Source of the DNA: Candidatus Woykebacteria bacterium GWB1_45_5
GTDB taxonomy: Bacteria > Patescibacteriota > Microgenomatia > Woykebacterales > RBG-16-39-9b
Direction: 5' to 3'
DNA: 6,478 nt
NCBI GenBank assembly: GCA_001816645.1
Contig: MHCO01000038.1
Location: 47,752 to 54,229, forward strand
The translations under genes were made by a program, and so were the position numbers. The notes below the pieces were generated by a model, which worked only from the letters and a program-made list of their open reading frames with translations, searched no databases and was not told where the DNA came from. Positions 1 through 4,883 of this stretch are shown here, in pieces; within the stretch, counting starts at the first letter, position 1; every line of letters starts with the position of its first letter.

Positions 1-975
1 GCTAGTTTAGGACTTAAAATCCAGGGAGGGGACGAAGGTCTAGAAATTTCTGGGAGTTTGCACGGTGGGAAGTATCGATTTGAAAAAAATTCTCACACTG
101 GGACAGAAAGCTTAATTTTAGCGGCTGTTCGGGCTAAAGGTAAAACTGTTATCGAAAATGCGGCGGCTGAGCCCGAAGTGGATGATTTGATTACTTTTTT
201 AAATCAGATGGGAGCGAAGATTAAGCGAGTTAGCCCAAGAACTATTGAAATTGAGGGAGTCCAGAGATTGGCTGGAACTACCTCTCGGGTAATGCCGGAC
301 CGAAATGAGGCGGTAACTTTTGCCTGTACAGCTTTAGTTACTTCTGGCGACATTGAGATTGAGGAAGCAAAAAGAGAACATTTAGGGGCGTTTGAAGGAG
401 TGCTAAAGAGAGCTGGTGCTACTTTCGAATTTTCCAGCGATGGGTTACATGTTTGGCGAAAGGCGGGGGCAGATTTGAAAGCGACCGATATCACTACTGC
501 TCCTCACCCGGGTTTTATGACCGATTGGCAACCACTTTGGGCAGTGGTTGGCGCCTGTTCCGCAGGCACTTCCATAATTCACGAAACTGTTTTCGAGAGC
601 CGGTTTAAATATGTTGAATCCTTGCAAAAAATGGGCGCGAAAATTGAGTTTTTCAATCCAAAAGTCGATAACCCGCAAGAATTTTATAATCGCAAGATTA
701 CATCTCGCGATTGTTTCTCCAGAGCGAGATATAATTTTAATTGGACAGATGAAATGGTGAGAATGCCACATGCGATAAAAATCTATGGACCAACGCAGTT
801 GCGAGGCCAAAATTTACAAGTTCCCGATATACGAGCAGGAGCAACACTAGTCTTAGCAGCCTTATCGGCCAAGGGCAAAAGTACCTTGGAAGGTGTTGAA
901 CACATCGAAAGAGGGTATGAGAACCTAGAGGGAAGGCTTGGATCTTTAGGAGCTAAGATAAAACGGGCGGTTTAA
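1..975 (+). CDS. murA: UDP-N-acetylglucosamine 1-carboxyvinyltransferase (MurA), 5'-truncated by window edge
   Basis: MurA transfers enolpyruvate from PEP to UDP-GlcNAc, the first committed step of peptidoglycan synthesis, in the cytoplasm. The frame is open from base 1 and gives 324 residues. The family is about 420-450 residues, so roughly the first 110-130, including the catalytic Cys loop, lie upstream of the window. Visible family blocks, numbered in this fragment, are IENAAAEPEV (51-60), MPDRNEA (98-104), TAPHPGFMTDWQ (166-177, with the catalytic Asp equivalent D175), ETVFESRF (195-202), DIRAGATLVLAAL (276-288) and HIERGYE (301-307). The arginines of the last two blocks match PEP/substrate-binding arginines of E. 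coli MurA. Residues 231-245 are encoded by a repeat inserted in frame (see the 685-735 entry). Removing them restores a smooth EFYN-FNW join. The TTG at 58 is not the start, because homology continues upstream of it. The gene ends 47 bp before the alr remnant. Confidence 0.96.
   Translation, partial: ASLGLKIQGGDEGLEISGSLHGGKYRFEKNSHTGTESLILAAVRAKGKTVIENAAAEPEVDDLITFLNQMGAKIKRVSPRTIEIEGVQRLAGTTSRVMPDRNEAVTFACTALVTSGDIEIEEAKREHLGAFEGVLKRAGATFEFSSDGLHVWRKAGADLKATDITTAPHPGFMTDWQPLWAVVGACSAGTSIIHETVFESRFKYVESLQKMGAKIEFFNPKVDNPQEFYNRKITSRDCFSRARYNFNWTDEMVRMPHAIKIYGPTQLRGQNLQVPDIRAGATLVLAALSAKGKSTLEGVEHIERGYENLEGRLGSLGAKIKRAV
685..735 (+). repeat. Palindromic repeat copy A, inserted in frame inside murA
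   Basis: This 51-bp sequence is nearly identical to 4829-4877. The first 35 bases and the last 13 are identical, and the only difference is CAG here against T there. It begins and ends with TATAAT (685-690 and 730-735). The 45 bp at 691-735 look like an insertion, because removing them leaves TTT-TAT-AAT-TTT-AAT-TGG (FYNFNW). The structure is dense. TAATC (687-691) pairs with GATTA (696-700) around a GCAA loop, which would be a GNRA tetraloop in RNA. The 12-nt arms 697-708 and 724-735 are complementary except for one C/A mismatch. AATCGC (688-693) can alternatively pair with GCGATT (707-712). The added residues are RKITSRDCFSRARYN, with no stop codon. The behaviour resembles Rickettsia palindromic elements, but I do not recognise the sequence as a named family. 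Confidence 0.88.
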
Positions 976-1022
976 TTTTAAGGTAAGGTCAAGATGAGTG
1001 AAGCCAAAATGTCCAAATCCAA

Positions 1023-1136
1023 ATGACAGATGATGACGAAATTACGGTTGAAGATGTGTCGGAAGAACTAGGAATAATTTCTTATGAAGTGGTGACGGCG
1101 ATTTCTGCTCGAGTGCCAAGAATTTACAAGGATTGA
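1023..1136 (+). pseudogene. alr: C-terminal remnant of alanine racemase
   Basis: Thirty-seven codons from ATG 1023 to TGA 1134-1136 encode the typical end of alanine racemase. [18 protein letters not shown], then [15 protein letters not shown], aligns with the family pattern 'GxEIxxDDxAxxxGTxxYExxxxxxxRVPRxY' at the extreme C terminus of the ~370-residue PLP enzyme that makes D-Ala from L-Ala. The PLP lysine, the TIM-barrel and most of the C-terminal beta domain are absent. In-frame TGA at 999-1001 closes the frame upstream, and murA ends at 975, so the missing ~330 codons cannot be nearby in another frame. The remnant sits directly before ddl, the next enzyme in D-Ala metabolism, which suggests an ancestral alr-ddl pair with an internal deletion. 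The short peptide might still be translated (ATG start, TTGA overlap with a possible TTG at 1133), but it cannot be a racemase. A misassembly is the alternative. Confidence 0.82.
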
Positions 1137-1174
1137 TAAAGAATTATTTTGTCAGAAGATTATTAGAAAGTTGT

Positions 1175-2272
1175 ATGAGAAAGATAAGGGTCGGGATAAT
1201 TTTTGGTGGTAGGAGCGGTGAGCATGAAGTGTCGGTTATCTCGGCTGCTTCGGTGATAAGTGCTTTGGATAAGGTAACATACGAGGCTGTTCCCATCTAC
1301 ATCAATAAAAAAGGTCAGTGGTTACTCGGTGTGCAGCCAAAATCAATCAAAGGTAAAGGAGCGGAATACGTTTATCTCCCGCCCGACCCAACTGCTAAGG
1401 GTTTGGTGCCAATTAAAACTGCTAAAGAATTTCCCAAGAAGGTCGATGTAATTTTTCCGGTTCTGCACGGTCCTTTTGGTGAAGATGGGGCGGTGCAAGG
1501 GTTACTGGAACTTGCCGGGATTCCTTACGTTGGTGCTGGAGTAGCCGCCTCGGCAGTTGGCATGGATAAGGCTTTGATGAAAAAATTTTTTGAAGCAACA
1601 GGCTTGCCGGTTACCAAATATCTAGTATTTTTGCGCAAAGAGGTCGAGAGTGGTATTGAAAAAGTTATCGCAACAGCCGAAAAGGAATTAGACTATCCCG
1701 TTTTTGTTAAGCCTGCTAACTTAGGATCGAGTGTGGGAATAACCAAGGCCCACAACCGGAAAGAGTTGAAAGAGGGATTTAATATTGCCTGTGAATATGA
1801 TCGAAAGGTTGTTGTCGAACAAGGAATCGATAAGGCGAGGGAAATCGAAGTGGCGGTAGTGGGGAACGATGAGCCAGAAGCTTCTATCTGTGGAGAGGTG
1901 GTGCCTTCAAGGGAATTTTACGATTATGAAGATAAATACATTTTGAATAAAGCGAAATTGCTTATCCCGGCCCAAATTTCCAAGCAACAATCAGAGAAAA
2001 TCAGAAGCATGGCTGTGCAAGCTTTTAAGGCAACCGATTGTGCGGGGATGGCCCGGGCGGATTTCTTCATCGATCGAAAAACGAACCAGGTTTTTATTGA
2101 CGAGGTTAATACCATACCAGGATTTACTTCAATCAGCATGTATCCAAAGCTTTGGCAAGCGAGCGGTATTGGTTATTCTGATTTAATTAGCCGACTAATC
2201 AATCTTGCGCTTGACAGGTATAATGATAAGGGGCGCAACAAAGTCAGTTTCCCAAGTAAACTTTTGAAATGA
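1175..2272 (+). CDS. ddl: D-alanine--D-alanine ligase (Ddl)
   Basis: Ddl is a cytoplasmic ATP-grasp enzyme that joins two D-Ala molecules for the peptidoglycan stem. The product has 365 residues, near the long end of the family. Motifs in order are the N-terminal [14 protein letters not shown] (7-20), [12 protein letters not shown] (98-109), the ATP-binding lysine in [13 protein letters not shown] (177-189), the omega-loop EFYDYEDKY (247-255), ARADFF (293-298), and the metal-binding [18 protein letters not shown] (307-324). The Tyr in FYDYE is the residue typical of D-Ala-D-Ala rather than D-Ala-D-Lac ligases. ATG 1175 is chosen because family homology begins there. An in-frame TTG at 1133 would add 14 residues ([13 protein letters not shown] after the start) that look like no known Ddl. 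Only a weak AGAAAG precedes the ATG. The stop overlaps the next gene's start as ATGA, implying translational coupling and one operon with murA and the murF-like gene. Confidence 0.96.
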   Translation: MRKIRVGIIFGGRSGEHEVSVISAASVISALDKVTYEAVPIYINKKGQWLLGVQPKSIKGKGAEYVYLPPDPTAKGLVPIKTAKEFPKKVDVIFPVLHGPFGEDGAVQGLLELAGIPYVGAGVAASAVGMDKALMKKFFEATGLPVTKYLVFLRKEVESGIEKVIATAEKELDYPVFVKPANLGSSVGITKAHNRKELKEGFNIACEYDRKVVVEQGIDKAREIEVAVVGNDEPEASICGEVVPSREFYDYEDKYILNKAKLLIPAQISKQQSEKIRSMAVQAFKATDCAGMARADFFIDRKTNQVFIDEVNTIPGFTSISMYPKLWQASGIGYSDLISRLINLALDRYNDKGRNKVSFPSKLLK

Positions 2273-3456
2273 ATCCTAAAAGCATTTTCCATAACTCACG
2301 CCGTGTGACAGCCAAGATTTGGCTTGCTCTTCACAAGAACGTTGAGGTTATCGGGGTTACCGGTAGCTACGGTAAGACCAATACAACACTGGCAATTGCA
2401 ACAGTTTTAGCTGAAAAATTTAAGGTACTCCAAACCGATATTAATCTTGACACCCGGTTCAATATTCCAATTACAGTGTTAAAACTAGGCGACCATCAAA
2501 AACTGGTGTTGGAATACGGAATCGATCGGATAGGGGAGATGGATTTTCATCTTTTTGTTGCTCGCCCAAACATTGCGGTTGTTACTGGAATCACGCCGGT
2601 CCACGCTGATTCGGCCCACCTTGGTTCCTTGGAGAATATAATTAAAGAAAAGGGTGAATTGGCGGCTGCCGTCCCGAAAAACGGTTGGGTGATTATAAAT
2701 TGGGACGACCAGCACGCCCGGAAAATTGCTGATTTGATTGATAGTACAGTGATCTTCTATGGCCGGAATAGATATCGCTGCCAATTTTGGGCTTCTCACA
2801 TCAAAACCAGTTTCCGAGGGACTACTTTTCAGCTCCATTTTCAAAGTGCTAGCCACACAGTTAAAATCCCTCTGATTGGCCGCCACCACGTTTATACCGC
2901 TATGGCGGCAGCAATCGTTGGTACTTTGTGCGGGTTAAAATGGCGGGAAATAACAGCTGGATTGGCGAAATTAATTCCCCTGGATGGGCGTGGTAATTTG
3001 GAACCAGGGCCAAAAGAGACAGTGATTCTCAATGACGCGCGGCGGGCTAATCCAGCTTCGACTGTCGCCGGTCTGCAGACTTTGGCCGATCTTTCCGCCA
3101 AAAGGAAAATAGCGGTTCTTGGAGAGATGGGAGAACTTGGTAAATATTCAGAGGAAGGGCACAGATCGGTCGGCCACAAAGCGGCGGAAACCAAGCCTGA
3201 TTATCTAATCTGTGTAGGTGGGGCCACAAAATATATTGCAGAAGAAGCACGCAAGGGAATGAGAAAGAACCAGGTGATTTTGGTCAAAGATGTTTTTGAA
3301 GCGGCCGGTGTTTTGTCCGGAATATTGCAAAAAGGCGATTTGTGGTATTTAAAAGGCTCACTACTTAAGCATTTAGAACGAATTCCGCTTATTATCGAAG
3401 GCCGCGACGTTGACCCCGACGAAATCGCCGCCAAGCGCTACGAAGTTTATCGCTAA
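2269..3456 (+). CDS. murF: MurF-like Mur ligase lacking the N-terminal substrate domain
   Basis: MurF (UDP-MurNAc-tripeptide--D-alanyl-D-alanine ligase) uses ATP to add D-Ala-D-Ala to the precursor, and its place directly after ddl fits. The 395-residue product has the Mur ligase P-loop GVTGSYGKTNTT (29-40), YGIDRIGEMDFH (83-94), GSLENIIKEKGEL (119-131), the central-domain end GRHHVYTAMAAA (204-215), NDARRANPAS (255-264) and VLGEMGELG (283-291). The last three correspond to GRHNVxNA, (N/D)DSYNANP and VLGDMxELG of MurF. Two things are odd. The P-loop lies at residue 32 rather than about 105, so the usual UDP-MurNAc-peptide-binding domain 1 is absent, and the overlap with ddl leaves no room for it upstream. 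Several otherwise conserved polar residues are replaced (HNV to HHV, NA to TA, SYN to ARR, and KGSR to KGSL at 362-365). It may be a reduced MurF or a relative with another amide substrate. Family membership is secure, exact activity is not. Confidence 0.82.
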   Translation: MNPKSIFHNSRRVTAKIWLALHKNVEVIGVTGSYGKTNTTLAIATVLAEKFKVLQTDINLDTRFNIPITVLKLGDHQKLVLEYGIDRIGEMDFHLFVARPNIAVVTGITPVHADSAHLGSLENIIKEKGELAAAVPKNGWVIINWDDQHARKIADLIDSTVIFYGRNRYRCQFWASHIKTSFRGTTFQLHFQSASHTVKIPLIGRHHVYTAMAAAIVGTLCGLKWREITAGLAKLIPLDGRGNLEPGPKETVILNDARRANPASTVAGLQTLADLSAKRKIAVLGEMGELGKYSEEGHRSVGHKAAETKPDYLICVGGATKYIAEEARKGMRKNQVILVKDVFEAAGVLSGILQKGDLWYLKGSLLKHLERIPLIIEGRDVDPDEIAAKRYEVYR

Positions 3457-3467
3457 ATGTTTTTTAT

Positions 3468-3491
3468 TCCACCTTTGGCAGCAAAGGTGGA
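3468..3491 (+). other. Stem-loop 11 nt after the murF-like stop, candidate transcript 3' end
   Basis: TCCACCTTT (3468-3476) pairs perfectly with AAAGGTGGA (3483-3491) around GGCAGC. It is positioned like a terminator but has no T-tract on its 3' side. The T-run 3460-3465 lies before it, so a classical intrinsic terminator is not supported. An equivalent hairpin after murD (6258-6280) shares the inner ACCTTT/AAAGGT and has three outer pairs changed in a compensating way, which argues that the fold is maintained. It may protect the mRNA 3' end or be the end of a repeat element. Confidence 0.6.
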
Positions 3492-3542
3492 GCCAAACTG
3501 CCGGCCAAAGATCCTCCAGCTAAAATTTCGCTTCTCCCGCCT

Positions 3543-3585
3543 AATTTTTCAAACTCGGGCTGCGCCCTCAAACAGGTGAAAAATT
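3543..3585. repeat. Inverted repeat with nested GC hairpin
   Basis: AATTTTTCA (3543-3551) is the exact reverse complement of TGAAAAATT (3577-3585). Between them GGGC (3557-3560) pairs with GCCC (3564-3567) around TGC. A second near-palindrome, TTCGGGCCGGCTCGAA, follows at 3590-3605. The base composition jumps to GC-rich here compared with the flanking genes. Function is unknown; a structured transcript end or part of a palindromic element is possible. Confidence 0.55.
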
Positions 3586-3647
3586 CCCCTTCGGGCCGGC
3601 TCGAAAAGCTCAATTTATTAACGCTGACTAATCTAATGGCCGGTCCA

Positions 3648-3739
3648 AAAATGCAGATGCCGTGATCATAAACGGAGTTCTTATTAAGTCAAAAGATGCC
3701 GACTCCGTGACGGAGTTATCATTCTGACTTCTGCATTTT
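3648..3739. repeat. Imperfect tandem repeat enclosed by inverted repeat, upstream of mraY
   Basis: Two ~38-40 bp units stand side by side, 3653-3690 and 3691-3730. They share AGATGCCG, ACGGAGTT (3672-3679 and 3710-3717), an AT-rich TTATT/TCATT segment and AGTC/GACTT at the end. The pair is bounded by AAAATGCAGA (3648-3657) and its exact reverse complement TCTGCATTTT (3730-3739). Inside unit 2, ACTCCG (3702-3707) pairs with CGGAGT (3711-3716) around TGA. It lies just upstream of the mraY -35 box, so an operator or repeat-element origin are both possible. Neither is shown. Confidence 0.55.
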
Positions 3740-3760
3740 GAATTATAAATTCTCTTCCGT

Positions 3761-3789
3761 TTGCTTGGCCGGTTGCAACGTGGTAAAAT
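3761..3789 (+). promoter_or_regulatory. Sigma-70-type promoter for mraY-murD
   Basis: The -35 is TTGCTT (3761-3766), followed by a 17-bp spacer and the -10 TAAAAT (3784-3789). TGG just before the -10 makes an extended TGn element. Transcription would start about 3796-3797, leaving only some 5-6 nt before the mraY ATG at 3802, so the mRNA would be nearly leaderless. The absence of any Shine-Dalgarno before mraY agrees with this. It marks mraY-murD as a transcription unit separate from murA-ddl-murF. Confidence 0.68.
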
Positions 3790-3801
3790 AAGTTTCATTG
3801 T

Positions 3802-4833
3802 ATGGTTAAACTTTTGGGGATTTTGCTTTTTTCTTTTGCAGTCACGTTGGTGGCTGCGGTTCCGTTTATAAACCTTCTATACCAGCTTAAATTTCAACGT
3901 CAGCGAGAATCACAAAAGGATATTTTTGGCCACTTTACTTCGATTGTTAATCGTCTACATGGTTGGAAAGTAGGAACTCCGAATGCTGGTGGAGTTTTGA
4001 TAATTTTAGTCAGTGTAATTTTAAGTGCTATCTTTTATAAACTTGTTCCCGGTTACGAGATAAGAACCAAAGCCTTTGGTTTAAACTGGTCGTCGGTTAT
4101 TCTTTACATCACGTTAGTTGGTTTTGGTCTTTTGGGTTTCTATGACGATGTCAGGAAGTTTTATGGTTTTAAACAAGCCGGTGCTTGGGGACTGCGGCTT
4201 CGCTACAAATTTCTTTTGCAGTGGGCTTTAGCTTTTCTAATCGGTTGGCTTTTGTACAGCAGGTTAGATTTAGCGGCAGTGCACGTACCTGTCTTTGATA
4301 GAGATCTGAGTCTTGGTGCCTGGTTTGTGCCCTTTGCCGCACTTGTCATCGTTTCGGCAACCAACGCGGTGAATATTACCGACGGCCTAGACGGTTTGGC
4401 GACCGGTTTAATGATAATTATCCTCGCCGCTTTTTGGTTTCTGGCTTCCCAAGCAAGATTTCATGATGTTGGGCTTTTTATCGCCGTAATGATTGGTTCG
4501 CTTCTCGCCTTTTTATATTTTAATATTTATCCAGCTCGGGTCTGGCTAGGGGATACCGGGGCGCTTTCTTTAGGCGCGATGTTGGCGGTGATTTCCTTAA
4601 TGACAAATTCTTCCTTGATTTTACCCTTTGTTGGTTTTGTTTTTATTGTTGAAGCGGCAAGCTCGATAATTCAAATTTTTAGCAAAGGGCTTTTTCGCAA
4701 GAGGGTATTGCTTGCCGCTCCTCTGCACCACCATTTCGAGGCTCGCGGTTGGGACGAAACAAAGGTAACAATGCGGTTTTGGTTGGTCGGCGCAATCTTT
4801 GCCTTTGTTGGTTTGTTTGTCGCCCTGATATAA
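3802..4833 (+). CDS. mraY: Phospho-N-acetylmuramoyl-pentapeptide transferase (MraY)
   Basis: MraY is an integral membrane enzyme that transfers phospho-MurNAc-pentapeptide from UDP to undecaprenyl phosphate, forming lipid I at the inner face of the membrane. The product has 343 residues, slightly shorter than the 360 of E. coli, with about ten hydrophobic segments. Family signatures are HGWKVGTPNAGG (53-64), GFYDDVRK (112-119, with the aspartate pair D115/D116), NAVNITDGLDGLATG (188-202), GDTGALSLGA (250-259) and the cytoplasmic PLHHHFEARGWDE (307-319). All catalytic acidic and histidine residues expected for the family are present. TPNAGG replaces the commoner TPTMGG. ATG 3802 is the start by homology and by the promoter ending 12 nt upstream. 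The final codons run into the repeat at 4829-4877, which supplies the TAA stop (4831-4833). Confidence 0.97.
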   Translation: MVKLLGILLFSFAVTLVAAVPFINLLYQLKFQRQRESQKDIFGHFTSIVNRLHGWKVGTPNAGGVLIILVSVILSAIFYKLVPGYEIRTKAFGLNWSSVILYITLVGFGLLGFYDDVRKFYGFKQAGAWGLRLRYKFLLQWALAFLIGWLLYSRLDLAAVHVPVFDRDLSLGAWFVPFAALVIVSATNAVNITDGLDGLATGLMIIILAAFWFLASQARFHDVGLFIAVMIGSLLAFLYFNIYPARVWLGDTGALSLGAMLAVISLMTNSSLILPFVGFVFIVEAASSIIQIFSKGLFRKRVLLAAPLHHHFEARGWDETKVTMRFWLVGAIFAFVGLFVALI

Positions 4834-4877
4834 TCGCAAGATTACATCTCGCGATTGTTTCTCTAGCGAGATATAAT
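4829..4877 (+). repeat. Palindromic repeat copy B, at the mraY/murD junction
   Basis: This is the 49-bp partner of 685-735, with the same internal stems: TAATC-GCAA-GATTA at 4831-4844, and 12-nt arms 4841-4852 and 4866-4877 with one C/A mismatch. It is bounded by TATAAT on both sides, extended to GATATAAT (4827-4834 and 4870-4877). It covers the mraY stop codon and nearly fills the gap to murD. Removing 43 bp would leave mraY and murD 7 nt apart, a normal intra-operon spacing. The core is 43 bp, not a multiple of three, unlike the in-gene copy. Confidence 0.88.
4872..4877 (+). promoter_or_regulatory. Consensus -10 box (TATAAT) at leaderless distance from murD
   Basis: A perfect TATAAT ends 6 nt before the murD ATG, so with standard spacing (+1 is 7 nt after the last T) transcription would begin on the A of ATG 4884. 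There is no Shine-Dalgarno before murD (TCTCCTT), which fits a leaderless start. No convincing -35 lies 16-18 bp upstream and there is no extended TGn, so activity is uncertain. The box is the right end of the repeat. murD could equally be read through from the mraY promoter. Confidence 0.4.
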
Positions 4878-4883
4878 CTCCTT

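Larger units (their letters stand above)
3468..3680 (+). repeat. Structured downstream block, copy 1 (related to 6258-6422)
   Basis: The block after the murF-like gene starts with the hairpin 3468-3491 followed by GCCAAACTGCCG. It ends with GCCGTGATCATAAACGG (3659-3675). The block after murD has the same order: hairpin, GCCAAAGTTGCCG, then GCCGTGCTCGTATAGCGG at 6401-6418. Hairpin start to end-motif is 191 bp here and 143 bp there. Translated on the minus strand the two also look alike at both ends (VYDHG against LYEHG, LLPKVE against FFAKVT). The minus frame is open from 3688 to 3464 but has no ATG or GTG, so I do not call a gene. This plus the promoter accounts for the whole 3457-3801 gap. 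Confidence 0.5.

Noticed and set aside
1133..1174. TTG 1133 as the ddl start, overlapping the alr-remnant stop as TTGA
   Set aside because: The extra 14 residues resemble no Ddl N terminus. Family homology begins at ATG 1175 with [16 protein letters not shown] following within a few residues.
1175..2272. D-Ala-D-Lac (vancomycin-resistance type) specificity for the ligase
   Set aside because: The omega-loop has FYDYE with the Tyr typical of D-Ala-D-Ala ligases.
2270..2272. UGA recoded to glycine as in SR1/Gracilibacteria
   Set aside because: TGA ends ddl at the ATGA overlap and no gene here contains an internal TGA.
2485..2889. Long antisense open frame inside the murF-like gene (and similar ones opposite murA, mraY and murD)
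   Set aside because: Each lies opposite a well-conserved gene, shows no recognisable domain, and is best explained as a shadow frame.
3468..3491. Classical Rho-independent terminator after the murF-like gene
   Set aside because: The hairpin is good but no T-tract follows it; the T-run is on the 5' side, and on the minus strand an A-run follows.
3773..3778. TTGCAA as the -35 of the mraY promoter
   Set aside because: It is only 5 bp from the -10; TTGCTT at 3761-3766 gives the proper 17-bp spacer.
4749..4883. A longer MurD starting inside mraY
   Set aside because: The 45 extra codons are the shifted mraY end plus the palindromic repeat; MurD homology begins at ATG 4884.
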